Below, piece by piece: positions 9,840 to 17,484 of a DNA stretch of 48,083 nucleotides. The stretch comes from Armatimonadota bacterium (GTDB taxonomy: Bacteria > Armatimonadota > UBA5829 > DTJY01). The notes beneath the pieces are model-generated. The model saw nothing but the letters and a program-made list of their open reading frames with translations. It was not told the DNA's origin and searched no databases. The stretch spans positions 1 through 48,083 of the forward strand of contig JANYKG010000126.1 in assembly GCA_025358205.1 (NCBI GenBank), given 5' to 3'. Position 1 is the stretch's first letter. Every line of letters starts with the position of its first letter. The position numbers and the translations under genes were made by a program.

Positions 9840-10544
9840 ATGAGATACGAATTTACTAAGCCTGCGGAGTATCGCCGGATAAAGATTGAGAAGTCCATCG
9901 CCTATTTGCCGTGGGGGGCGCATGAATGGCATGGGTTCCACAATCCGCTGGGCCTGGATACGCTGAAGTCGCACGGCCACTGCCTGGCATTATGCGCCGA
10001 GACGGGGGGCATCGTCTTCCCGCCGATCTACTGCGGCACCCAGACGATGAAGCCGTACAGGGGCTTTGATGCCACTCTGAACTTCAGCGACGGGTGCGTG
10101 CGGATGCTGGTGGACGAGTATCTTGAGCAACTCGCGGACGAGAAGTTCAAGGTGATCGTGATAGTCATGGGCCACTACGGCGGGGAGCACGTGCGCGCGG
10201 TGCGGGAGACCGTCGAGGCGTTTAACGTGCGGCACAGTGAGTGCGTCGCATGGGCGGTCCCTGACTATGAGCTGACCAAACCGGACGGCATAAACGGCGA
10301 CCATGCCGGTGCGACCGAGACATCGTATATGCTGTACTTCCATCCTGAGAGCGTGGATATATCGAGGCTGACAAAGGATGGTGAACTGAATATGGAAGAG
10401 GACGGTGTGGGCGGCCTGGACCCTCGGACGCACGCTTCGGCTAAGTTGGGACGTGATGCGACCAATCTGGTGGTCAAGAACGGCGCACCGAAGATACTGG
10501 AGTTGCTAGAACGGATGCAGTTAGCCGCCGATGAACGCGGATAG
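9840..10544 (+). CDS. Creatininase-family amidohydrolase
   Basis: 234 residues. The start at 9840 is preceded by GAGGGGG; the 102 in-frame bases upstream are repeat-like and rejected. The sequence carries the creatininase family (PF02633) signature: PWGAHEWHGFHNPLGLDT gives metal ligands E29, H31 and D40, MGHYGGEH is the central loop, and GDHAGATETSYM matches the family HAGxxETS motif. The family hydrolyses cyclic or linear amides using two metal ions; related enzymes act in riboflavin/F420 and mycofactocin pathways. The real substrate is not predictable. The final residues (ADERG) are encoded by a gatgaacgcggat-type repeat that runs into the next gap. Confidence 0.85.
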   Translation: MRYEFTKPAEYRRIKIEKSIAYLPWGAHEWHGFHNPLGLDTLKSHGHCLALCAETGGIVFPPIYCGTQTMKPYRGFDATLNFSDGCVRMLVDEYLEQLADEKFKVIVIVMGHYGGEHVRAVRETVEAFNVRHSECVAWAVPDYELTKPDGINGDHAGATETSYMLYFHPESVDISRLTKDGELNMEEDGVGGLDPRTHASAKLGRDATNLVVKNGAPKILELLERMQLAADERG

Positions 10545-10583
10545 ACGCCGATAGGGAATTCAGGGATAACGCGTGAGAATGAT

Positions 10584-11033
10584 ATGGTGACAGAGAAGCA
10601 GTGGCAACAAAAACTGTCAGGAGAGGAATGCCCATTGTGTGACGATCCCTCGAAGGGCATGGCGATGGTCGGCGACCTGGGGATTACCTGCGCATACCTC
10701 CAGAAGAGTGCGAGCTTTCGGGGATATTGCGTCCTCGTTCTGAAGAGGCACGCGGTCGAGCTGGATGACCTGTCTACCGAGGAGCGGAGCGCCTTGATGG
10801 AGGACATCACCCGCGTCACCAGTGCAGTAAGGCAGGTATGTAAGCCCAGGAAGATCAACTACGAGATACTGGGTAACATGGTCCCGCATGTCCACGTACA
10901 CATCATCCCGCGCTATGAGGCGGACCCGGCATGGGATCGCGCGGCGTGGTTCGCCCTGCCGGACGAGGCATCGCTGACGGATGAGGATTACTCGCTGCTG
11001 GCATCGCAGATGAGCGCGGCGATGGTAGGCTAG
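10584..11033 (+). CDS. HIT-family nucleotide hydrolase/transferase
   Basis: 149 residues. The NMVPHVHVHIIPRY segment holds the histidine triad H102, H104 and H106, whose middle residue is the nucleophile. The N-terminal CPLCD pair and the GYCVLVLKRHAVELDDL region (the HIT-family strand-helix) support the call. HIT proteins cleave nucleoside phosphoramidates and dinucleoside polyphosphates in the cytoplasm. It is the last gene of the run starting at 6641, 39 bp after the creatininase-like gene; the link to the glycosidase is positional only. It has a weak ribosome site (GTGAG). A perfect 10-bp hairpin follows. Confidence 0.88.
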   Translation: MVTEKQWQQKLSGEECPLCDDPSKGMAMVGDLGITCAYLQKSASFRGYCVLVLKRHAVELDDLSTEERSALMEDITRVTSAVRQVCKPRKINYEILGNMVPHVHVHIIPRYEADPAWDRAAWFALPDEASLTDEDYSLLASQMSAAMVG

Positions 11034-11072
11034 CAGGGGGATCGGATCCCAGAACGTCCACCCAGTGGGCCG

Positions 11073-11096
11073 GCACTGGATTCGGAAATCCAGTGC
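11073..11096. terminator. Perfect hairpin between convergent HIT and diguanylate cyclase genes
   Basis: GCACTGGATT, loop CGGA, AATCCAGTGC: a 10-bp uninterrupted stem 40 bp after the HIT stop. Neither strand has a good T-run after it, so it is either a weak terminator for the upstream operon or one of the window's dispersed hairpins. Confidence 0.4.
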
Positions 11097-11213
11097 AAAC
11101 ATCGTGGTGCGCTTCCTGCTAACAGCATGTGTGCTTCTCGGCCAAAGGCGGAAGACAACGTTAGCTCGGAATTTCCGAATCGCGAGCGCCGGGGGGAGCC
11201 GGACAGGCGGCTA

Positions 11214-12467
11214 CTAGGCTGCCAGTTTTTCGAGGTTCTTCTCGGTTCGCACGCAGTTCTTGCCGGCGTTCTTAGCGACGTACAAAGCCCGGTCAGCGCG
11301 TGATATCAGGTCATCATCAGCGACCCTGCGGTGAGACTCCGCCACGCCGATGCTAACCGTGAATGAGAACTCCCGGGCAGCGGGTTCGCCCTGATAGAGG
11401 TATCGCCTGGATGCCACCGTCTCGCGAATGCGCTTTGCCACCCTTAGAGCATGACGCAAGCTGGCGTTAGGCAGCATGATGGCAAACTCATCGCCGCCAT
11501 AGCGCGCTATAATGTCGGTCTTGCGCAAGACGCCCATCGCCTCCCGGACGAACATTTGCAATACCACGTCGCCGGTCTGGTGCCCGAATGAATCGTTAAT
11601 GATCTTGAAATCATCTATATCGCACATTAGCAGCGAAATGGGCTTTCCACCTACCTCGGCCGCCACCAGGGATGACTTGTACTCAACATCAAAAGACGAT
11701 CTGGTGCATGCGTTGGTGAGAGTATCCGTGGCGACGGTCTGTTTGAACTGGTGCAGATTGGCGTCGAGGGTCTTCACCTCTTTTGACAGCGCTTCGATAC
11801 GTTGGTTGTCTGCTTCCTGCTTAGAGTGCAGCGCCGTCCTCATGGTTTCGACTTCCGTGTGCAGAGCATCACGCATCTGTCGGATGTCTTCCAGTTTGAT
11901 GATGGATTCGATACGGCTGTGCTGCTCGTGGACCTGAGTGTTAAACGTCCGATTCTCGCCCAGCATGTTCGTAATGACCGATTTGAAGTAGTCAAACATG
12001 CTCTTGAACTCTGCTTCGCGAGTATAGATATACTCCCTCTCCTGCGCCGTGAAGGTGATGATATCAGTCTTGCCTTTGCCAAACACCTTCTCGAAGGTGT
12101 TTGGCGAATGGGCTTTGTTGAGCGCAGACACCATACTGTCCATGCGTTCTTTGAACCCGTCTGCGTCAATATCAGGGAGGTCAAAGGTGAAGTCTTTGAT
12201 CAGATAGCACAGGACGCGCATGCATGATAACATCATGTCGTTCTGATCGCGAGATGAGGTGACCAAGCCGGCGAGTTGCTCCGGAGTGAGTTCGGCCAAT
12301 GGCAGTTGCGGTCTAGAGCGTTTGAACATGTATTGCATCCCAAAAGACTTGATACTATAGTTTTTCCATGTTCCGACGAGAAACCCCAGTACTATTTCCA
12401 GTAAAAAACCAAGGTACACGCGGGCCTGGGGCAGCGCATAAACAGGCTGTTCGTTGATAGTAGTCAC
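11214..12467 (-). CDS. Diguanylate cyclase (GGDEF), possible N-terminal membrane segment
   Basis: 417 residues from a GTG at 12467, or about 369-372 from an internal ATG (MQYM, near 12335). A C-terminal GGDEF domain (about 250-410) has the intact motif GGDEF at 324-328, and a product-inhibition I-site R315-K-T-D318 exactly five residues before it. It is therefore predicted to make c-di-GMP with feedback inhibition. Residues about 60-240 are a helical domain with a coiled coil, shared with the paralogue at 12548-13675. Residues 17-35 (YLGFLLEIVLGFLVG) could be a membrane anchor, but the ribosome site for the GTG is poor and the paralogue lacks this segment, so the true start is uncertain. Confidence 0.9.
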   Translation of the reverse strand: MTTINEQPVYALPQARVYLGFLLEIVLGFLVGTWKNYSIKSFGMQYMFKRSRPQLPLAELTPEQLAGLVTSSRDQNDMMLSCMRVLCYLIKDFTFDLPDIDADGFKERMDSMVSALNKAHSPNTFEKVFGKGKTDIITFTAQEREYIYTREAEFKSMFDYFKSVITNMLGENRTFNTQVHEQHSRIESIIKLEDIRQMRDALHTEVETMRTALHSKQEADNQRIEALSKEVKTLDANLHQFKQTVATDTLTNACTRSSFDVEYKSSLVAAEVGGKPISLLMCDIDDFKIINDSFGHQTGDVVLQMFVREAMGVLRKTDIIARYGGDEFAIMLPNASLRHALRVAKRIRETVASRRYLYQGEPAAREFSFTVSIGVAESHRRVADDDLISRADRALYVAKNAGKNCVRTEKNLEKLAA

Positions 12468-12547
12468 TTGGAAAATGAGCGCAACATGCCATTATACTGA
12501 ATGGAGATGGTACCCAGAGCAAATACACTATACTGGGAGTTACATGA
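12468..12547. promoter_or_regulatory. Divergent promoter region between two diguanylate cyclases
   Basis: 80 bp between divergent starts. Two TATACT hexamers read rightward, at about 12494-12499 and 12531-12536. The first has TTGGAA 19 bp upstream (12469-12474). No convincing leftward promoter is seen, and a TATAGT nearer 12350 could serve the shorter form of the left gene. Confidence 0.35.
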
Positions 12548-13675
12548 ATGCTGTTCCGCAAAACCCGATGTAAGGTTTACGAAGAAATGTCCCCCAAGCA
12601 GATTGCTGAAGTTGCTGAGTCATACAAAGATCAGTCCAATTACTTGCTTTCCTGCTTGAGACAGCTCGCTTACCTCATGAAGGAAGCCACAATCGAGTCC
12701 CCTGAGATTGATTCGGACGGTTTCCGAAAGCGCGTTGATGATATGGTCAACGGTTTGGACAAGGCCGAGACCACAAGGGACCTGCAGAAATCCTTCGATG
12801 GCGGCAAGGAAACAATGATTGCCTTCATCAAAAAGGAAAAGAAGTACTTTGAGGACAAGGACGGCGAGTTAAAGAAGCTCATTGACTTCCTCCGCTCCAC
12901 ACTCACCAGCGTGATGGGAGAGAACCGCTCGTATAATGGAGAACTGTATGAGCAGAACCTGCGCATTGGTAAGCTGACCGAACTGGACGACATCCGCAAG
13001 ATCAAAGAGTCGCTGAAGGCGGAAGTTGCGACGATGCAGAAGACCATTCGCGCCAAGCAAGAAAATGAAGAGGCGCGCGCGAACAAGCTGGCCCGAGAAG
13101 TGGCGTTGTTGCGCAACAGCCTGGAAGAATACAAAGGCGCGGCGATGACCGATCCGCTTACGAAAGCGTCGAATCGTCTAGGTTTCGACACCGACATCAG
13201 AAGATGCGTGGAAGAAGCTGAGTTGCAACGTCGTCCGCTGTCTCTGCTGATGTGCGATATTGACGATTTCCGCAGCTTCAATACGCGCTACGGACACCAG
13301 GCCGCAGACGTAGTGTTGCAGGTGTTCGTGGCGAAATGCAAGGCTGCGCTGAGAGAGCCTGATATTGTGGCCCGATATGGTGGGGATGAGTTTGCGATCA
13401 TTCTGCCCAATACTAAGCTGAAGGAAGCGGTGCGAGTGGCGCAGAGAATATGCCAGACCATCGCCTCCAACAGCTACGCATATGAAGGCCAAAACACGAA
13501 AACAGAATTCTCATTCACATGCACCATCGGGGTTGGCGAAAGCCACAAGCGTGACAAAGCCACCGCCATAATAGAGCGCGCGGACAAGGCCATGTACGTG
13601 GCAAAGAACGCCGGCAAGGGCTGCGTTCGAAGTGAGAAAGACATTCTGGAAGAAACCCAGGCCAAAGCCGCCTGA
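12548..13675 (+). CDS. Diguanylate cyclase (GGDEF), soluble paralogue
   Basis: 375 residues, starting at ATG after GGGAG. It is the same architecture as the divergent neighbour: residues about 20-200 are a helical, coiled-coil domain with shared motifs (DQSNYLLSCLRQLAYLMK, EIDSDGF, VMGENRSYN, DDIRKIKESLKAEV), followed by a GGDEF domain with GGDEF at 278-282 and an I-site R269-E-P-D272. It should synthesise c-di-GMP. It has no membrane segment. The two genes look like an old inverted duplication; the conserved N-terminal domain probably senses a shared signal or partner. Its ligand is unknown. An intrinsic terminator follows. Confidence 0.92.
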   Translation: MLFRKTRCKVYEEMSPKQIAEVAESYKDQSNYLLSCLRQLAYLMKEATIESPEIDSDGFRKRVDDMVNGLDKAETTRDLQKSFDGGKETMIAFIKKEKKYFEDKDGELKKLIDFLRSTLTSVMGENRSYNGELYEQNLRIGKLTELDDIRKIKESLKAEVATMQKTIRAKQENEEARANKLAREVALLRNSLEEYKGAAMTDPLTKASNRLGFDTDIRRCVEEAELQRRPLSLLMCDIDDFRSFNTRYGHQAADVVLQVFVAKCKAALREPDIVARYGGDEFAIILPNTKLKEAVRVAQRICQTIASNSYAYEGQNTKTEFSFTCTIGVGESHKRDKATAIIERADKAMYVAKNAGKGCVRSEKDILEETQAKAA

Positions 13676-13707
13676 ACTCCAGACCAATACGCTGCCGATA
13701 TACATGA

Positions 13708-13740
13708 AGCCCGGAACGGATTGTCCGTCCGGGCTTTCTT
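13708..13740 (+). terminator. Intrinsic terminator of the soluble diguanylate cyclase gene
   Basis: AGCCCGG and CCGGGCT enclose an inner ACGGA-ttg-TCCGT stem with one bulged A, followed by TTCTT. It begins 33 bp after the stop codon. Confidence 0.75.
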
Positions 13741-13963
13741 GCGTGATATCCGCCCGTTCAACCCAGCAATATTACCAGTTTTTCGCGGATTCAGGCCAAA
13801 ACCATTGACGGTTCGGTCTGGCTGTAGTATAAATATCGTAAGCTGGCGTACTTGTGCGCTGGGAATATCCGTGAACCCCGTCGCATGTCGGCAGAGTGCG
13901 TCACGTGCATTGGCTGGTGTCAGAAGAATCGTCGCTTGCTGGTGCAATTAAGAAACGGCTGAT

Positions 13964-14423
13964 TCTACGGGAACATTTCCCGTAGACCGGCTGTCAAAGC
14001 GAGTAGTTTTTGCAGAATAGTGCGCTTGACGCACAAGAGCGGTCACTTTGAACCGCGCAGCACACGAGAAAAGGTACAATTGGCCCGCATTGTTCATAAA
14101 GAGAGTGAATAATGCTCAGGGGTCCTGCATTATGTGGGAGACGCATAATGCAGATGGGGAGACTTAGAACGGTGAAACCGCGTTCGCCTCTGGAGATGGA
14201 ATCTCATAGGGCGCTACCGCTGGGCGCTTTGCGTCGAGCGCTTGACATGGGAAGGACTCAACGGGAGTCCTCGCCCGACCTGTTGACGCAACTACGTTTC
14301 GCCGGTTCGTCGGAGTCTTCTCACGCGGCACCGGTTACAGTAGATACGTTTGATATCCACAAACACATTTAGAACTTGAACGATAAAGCCTGTACGCGGT
14401 GTTTCCATCGCGTCCGGTTTTTT
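13964..14423 (+). ncRNA. Candidate structured RNA: chain of hairpins ending in a terminator
   Basis: A roughly 760-bp gap without a convincing gene. It holds a series of stems: TCTACGGGAA-cat-TTCCCGTAGA (13964-13986); GTGCG-CTTGA-CGCAC (14020-14034); GCGGT/ACCGC (near 14040-14055); GCATTGTTCA/TGAATAATGC with one G-U pair (14087-14115); CTGCATTATG/CATAATGCAG (14125-14153); GAAC-GGT-gaa-ACC-gc-GTTC (about 14167-14185); GAGAT-gga-ATCTC (14192-14204); and GGACT/AGTCC (about 14254-14270). The chain ends in a U-tailed terminator. I compared it by eye with tmRNA, RNase P, SRP, 6S and c-di-GMP-I RNAs and found no match. The open 86-codon frame at 14112-14372 has no protein-like character. It could instead be a cluster of dispersed hairpin repeats. 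Confidence 0.4.
14394..14423 (+). terminator. Intrinsic terminator at the end of the hairpin-rich region
   Basis: ACGCGGTG, loop TTTC, CATCGCGT (one G-U pair), then CCGG and six T. The T-run is only on the plus-strand side, so it ends a rightward transcript rather than the leftward gene at 14434-14691. This is the main evidence that the preceding gap is transcribed. Confidence 0.75.
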
Positions 14424-14433
14424 GAATTCGCTG

Positions 14434-14691
14434 CTACTCCTGAAAGACCATCTTCTGCACTTCTACGCCCTCGATGTTCCTGATCTTCTGCTCCATCTCG
14501 TTGATGGTATTCTCATCGCCGAACATCTCCAGAAGGATTAAACCGCCACCCGAGCAGTAGTTGTCGCCCACGTTGTGCAGGCCGATTCGAGTCTTGATAT
14601 TGCACCCGTAAGCGGAAATGGTCTCCTGAAACTTCGACGCAGCCGCGATCCTGTTGGTCAGTTCTGCGCCCAGAATGATTCGTTTTGCCAT
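14434..14691 (-). CDS. Small ferredoxin/ACT-fold regulator, TM1266 (iron-only hydrogenase regulator) like
   Basis: 85 residues. The ATG at 14691 follows GGAGG by 7 bp, which favours it over the in-frame ATG at 14709. The pattern is beta-alpha-beta-beta-alpha-beta: KRIILGAEL, a helix, CNIKTRIGLHNV, LILLEMFGD, a helix, and GVEVQKMVF at the end. The RIGLH...LILLEMFGDENTINEMEQKIRNIEGVEVQ stretch follows the TM1266-like family, called putative regulators of iron-only hydrogenase systems, also related to the NikR ligand domain. A Cys (DNYCSGGG) lies in the central loop. No hydrogenase gene is nearby. Assignment is by fold pattern only. Confidence 0.55.
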   Translation of the reverse strand: MAKRIILGAELTNRIAAASKFQETISAYGCNIKTRIGLHNVGDNYCSGGGLILLEMFGDENTINEMEQKIRNIEGVEVQKMVFQE

Positions 14692-14858
14692 GTGTATACC
14701 TCCAATCATGAACTCCTCTCCTTATTCCCTTTTTACGCCATCAAACCCTGCCAACGAAGAAGTTTCGCAGAAAATTCATGGCCTGTTATTACAATATGTG
14801 CGGACGAAATGCTTATATACATGGGTGCGCAACGCACCTGTTGTTTTGGTATTAGAAT

Positions 14859-14872
14859 CGAACAGATGTTCT
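14859..14872. promoter_or_regulatory. Candidate LexA (SOS) box upstream of the phage cassette
   Basis: CGAACAGATGTTCT matches the Gram-positive-type LexA operator (CGAAC-N4-GTTCG) at 13 of 14 defined positions, with perfect GAAC/GTTC arms. It lies 22 bp before the portal start and overlaps a plausible promoter (TTGGTA at 14846-14851, TCTATA at 14870-14875, 18-bp spacer). GAAC-N4-GTTC is expected by chance about once per 65 kb, so the position, not its presence, is the argument. A GGTGCG-caa-CGCACC hairpin sits just upstream (14824-14838). Confidence 0.6.
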
Positions 14873-14894
14873 ATATACGGGGGGGGAGGCGATC

Positions 14895-16142
14895 ATGAAT
14901 ATGAATCTGGCGGAACGGATCAAGAACAGTTTTGGCGGGCGTAAGCCGTTGCTGGAGGAAGTCGCACCGGCGCAGGCGACTCTGGCGGGAGGCGCGCTGA
15001 GGCATGGCGGCTACTCGTCGGATGATTTGGCATCGCGCAAAGGGCTGGCCGTGTATGACGAGATGCAGAGAGATGCCCAAGTGCGGAGCTGTCTGAATAC
15101 GAAGAAATTTGCGGCGCTCTCTCGCGGATGGGATGTCCGGCCTGCGAGCGATGATCCGAGGGACGTGGAGATTGCCGGGTTCGTGAAGCACTGCCTTGAG
15201 GAGATGCGCGGGTCCGTTCAAGATGTGCTGTTCAAGGTTCTGGACGCGGTGGCGAAGGGATTCTCGATCTCGGAAATCAACTACGTGATTCTGACGGACG
15301 GGCCGTATGCGGGAATGATCGGCCTTCAGTCAATCAAGTCGAAAGACCCGGCGGCGTTCGGGTTCGACACGGATGAGTACCTGAACATTCGTGCGCTGGT
15401 CCATCACGGCGCGGGTGAGCGAACTCTGCCGATTGAGAAGTTTATCCTCTACACCTACATGCCGTCTTACGAACTGCCGCATGGACAGTCGGACCTGCGG
15501 GCGGCCTACAAGCACTGGTGGAGTAAAGAGATCATCCTGAAATTCTGGAACATGTATCTCGAGAAATTCGGTATGCCGACCGCGAAGGGCGCATTCAGGC
15601 GCGGGATGCCCAAGGAGCAGCAGGACGAACTGCTGCGGGTGCTGGACAAGATGCAGCAAGAGACCGCAATCGTGGTGCCGGAGGACGTGTCGGTGGAACT
15701 GATGGAGGCTCAGCGCGGCGGTGAGGCAGGCTATCGCGATGCGGTGGAGCATCACAACCGGCAGATCGCAAAGGCGATACTCGGACAGACTCTCACCAGC
15801 GATGAGGGTTCCAGGGTCGGCTCACTGGCGTTGGGCAAGGTGCATCAGGATGTGCTGGGCTTCTATCTGGAGAAGCTGAAGCGCGACCTGGAGGAGACGG
15901 TGATGCAGGAGCAGGTGATCCGCAGGCTGGTGGACTTGAACTTCAGTGGCAGCGTGTCGCCGACTTCAGAAAGATGCCGGCAAGCTGCTGGCGCTACCGG
16001 TTACCCGCGGTTCACTCTCGGCAGCCTGCAGGAGCGCGACACGGCACAGCTAGGCGATCTGGTCGGCAAGCTGATTGCCGGTCAGGTGGTTTCGCCGGAC
16101 GAGCAGTGGATACGCGAGTACCTGGGAATACCGGCGGGATAG
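14895..16142 (+). CDS. Phage portal protein, DUF935 / Mu gp29 family
   Basis: 415 residues, starting at ATG after GGGGGAGG. The order YDEMQRDAQVRSCLNTKKFAALSRGWDV, FSISEINYV, RTLPIEKFILYTYMP, YGxSDLRAAYKHWWSKEIILKFWNMYLEKFGMPTAKGAF, QQETAIVVPEDVSVELMEAQRGGEAGYRDAVEHHNRQIAKAILGQTLTSDEG is that of Mu-like portal proteins. The portal forms the dodecameric ring at one capsid vertex through which DNA enters and leaves. The usual neighbours, terminase large subunit (gp28) and gp30-like minor head protein, are not seen on either side. It is first in a run of head genes. Confidence 0.9.
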   Translation: MNMNLAERIKNSFGGRKPLLEEVAPAQATLAGGALRHGGYSSDDLASRKGLAVYDEMQRDAQVRSCLNTKKFAALSRGWDVRPASDDPRDVEIAGFVKHCLEEMRGSVQDVLFKVLDAVAKGFSISEINYVILTDGPYAGMIGLQSIKSKDPAAFGFDTDEYLNIRALVHHGAGERTLPIEKFILYTYMPSYELPHGQSDLRAAYKHWWSKEIILKFWNMYLEKFGMPTAKGAFRRGMPKEQQDELLRVLDKMQQETAIVVPEDVSVELMEAQRGGEAGYRDAVEHHNRQIAKAILGQTLTSDEGSRVGSLALGKVHQDVLGFYLEKLKRDLEETVMQEQVIRRLVDLNFSGSVSPTSERCRQAAGATGYPRFTLGSLQERDTAQLGDLVGKLIAGQVVSPDEQWIREYLGIPAG

Positions 16143-16230
16143 ATGAGGGAAATGGTCTTATGGTCAGACGGTCAGTGATCCAGCGTCACAACAACCCGTT
16201 GCTCGACATTTGAGGTGAGAGGAGGACTTA

Positions 16231-16665
16231 GTGCAAGAACAGATTCTGTTTGAGTTGGATTATTCGGCGGACGAGATGTCCGTTGAGAAAGAAGCCAAGA
16301 TCTTTGAGGCCGGGGAGTATCCGGACAAGGAGATCACCGTCACGGAGGACGATCTGGATGCCATAGTCGGCAACTTCGCGGGGGCGCCGGTGAAGGTGGA
16401 GCACACGGACAGCCCGCTTGATCCGCTCGGCACGGTGAAGTCGGTGTGGCGGAACGGGCGCGATCTGTTTGCCAAGCTCGCGTTTCCGAAGGATCTGGCA
16501 GCGTTTCTGGAGCGGCGCGGCGTGAAGAAGCTGAGTGTGGCTCTGTGGAAGGACCCTCTTCGGCTGGCGGAGGTTTCGCTGGTGCTTGCGCCGAGGGTTC
16601 CATCCGCATCAATTTTCGGGCAAGCTGATCCACAATCCGCAATCCGCAATTTGGAAAGGTGGTGA
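16231..16665 (+). CDS. Prohead protease (Mu gpI-like)
   Basis: 144 residues from a GTG start preceded by GAGAGGAGG. The sequence shows the short prohead-protease pattern: FEAGEYPDKEITVTEDDLDAIV, then VKVEHTDSPLDPLG with the likely catalytic H58, and VKKLSVALWKDPLRLAEVSLVLAPRVPSA with the likely catalytic S102. Such proteases cut scaffold and capsid protein during head maturation. In Mu the protease continues directly into the scaffold; here it stops and a separate scaffold gene overlaps it by 7 bp. The last residues (PQSAIRN) are encoded by a ccgcaat direct repeat, which suggests repeat insertion split or capped the gene. Confidence 0.75.
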   Translation: MQEQILFELDYSADEMSVEKEAKIFEAGEYPDKEITVTEDDLDAIVGNFAGAPVKVEHTDSPLDPLGTVKSVWRNGRDLFAKLAFPKDLAAFLERRGVKKLSVALWKDPLRLAEVSLVLAPRVPSASIFGQADPQSAIRNLERW

Positions 16666-17036
16666 ATGAGAGCATGAGCGACCAGGAAAAAGAGATACAG
16701 GAACTGAGGTTCGCGCTCCGGGCGAAGGATGTTGACGTGAAGCTCGCAGACCTGAGGACACAGGGCAAGATCGTTCCCGCGTCCGAGGCGTTTGCGAGGG
16801 AACTCCTCATGCGCGGTGACAGCATGGTCACTTTCGGGGACGAAGAGGTCAGCATAGCCGGGCTGTTCGAGCGGTTTCTGCTGAGCCAGCCAAAGGTGAT
16901 CTCGTTTCATGAGATGGCGCCTGCGTCCGGCGAAGAGGAAAGCGGGCCGCTTTCCGCCGAGGAGCAGAGGCTTCTGTCCAAGCTGGGCATAAGCCGTGAG
17001 CAGATGCAGCGATATGAGAAGAAGTTGAGCGTGTAA
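16659..17036 (+). CDS. Scaffolding protein (C-terminal gpI/Z-like)
   Basis: 125 residues from GTG at 16659; an ATG at 16674 is also possible. It is acidic and helical, opening with a coiled coil (SDQEKEIQELRFALRAKDVDVKL). It continues with LRTQGKIVPASEAFARELLMRGDSMVTFGD and LFERFLLSQPKVISFHEMAP, a pattern found at the C terminus of Mu-like protease/scaffold proteins. It should act as an internal assembly core for the procapsid and be removed by the protease. It overlaps the protease stop codon (translational coupling). Confidence 0.65.
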   Translation: MVNESMSDQEKEIQELRFALRAKDVDVKLADLRTQGKIVPASEAFARELLMRGDSMVTFGDEEVSIAGLFERFLLSQPKVISFHEMAPASGEEESGPLSAEEQRLLSKLGISREQMQRYEKKLSV

Positions 17037-17064
17037 ATCGGCGTTCAGAGAAAGGGGCTACGGA

Positions 17065-17484
17065 ATGACAGCAACCACGACAGACAGAGATTCCAGGCGC
17101 AGTGACGGCGCGCTGAAGTGCATGAAGATGGCAGCCGTCAAGATTCCGAAGGGCGTGCTGGTGTGCGTGAACACAACCGGCTATGCGACGAACGGCGCGG
17201 ATACCGCGAGCTTCCTATTCGGCGGTGTGAGCTATGAGCAGGTGGACAACTCCGCTGGTTCGGCCGGCGACAAGGAGATTCGTGTCGAGAAGAATGGCGA
17301 ACATACGTTCGTATACGGCGCAGGAAATGCGACTCAGGCGTCGGTCGGCAAGGAAGTCTGCATCACGGATAACCAGACCGTTGACGATGCTGCGACCACG
17401 ACGAATGACGTGAAGTGCGGCGTAATCGCGGAGGTCGTTAGCGGCAGCCTGGTCCGCGTGCGGATAGATAACTACACGAGATAG
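17065..17484 (+). CDS. Probable capsid decoration protein
   Basis: 139 residues, with ATG at 17065 after AAAGGGG. It is small, glycine-, threonine- and valine-rich with predicted beta strands (IPKGVLVCVNTTGYA, KEIRVEKNGEHTFVYG, CGVIAEVVSGSLVRVRIDNYT), lying directly between the scaffold and the major capsid gene, where DUF2190-like head decoration proteins usually sit. The family call rests on size, composition and position. It would bind the outside of the expanded head and stabilise it. Confidence 0.6.
   Translation: MTATTTDRDSRRSDGALKCMKMAAVKIPKGVLVCVNTTGYATNGADTASFLFGGVSYEQVDNSAGSAGDKEIRVEKNGEHTFVYGAGNATQASVGKEVCITDNQTVDDAATTTNDVKCGVIAEVVSGSLVRVRIDNYTR

Noticed and set aside
14112-14372. 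An 86-codon open frame (plus strand) in the hairpin region
   Set aside because: It reads through the hairpins, is rich in Arg and Pro with no family likeness, and has no good ribosome site.
13676-14433. c-di-GMP riboswitch, tmRNA, RNase P, SRP or 6S RNA
   Set aside because: The conserved cores of these RNAs (by eye) are not present, although a riboswitch near diguanylate cyclases was an obvious idea.
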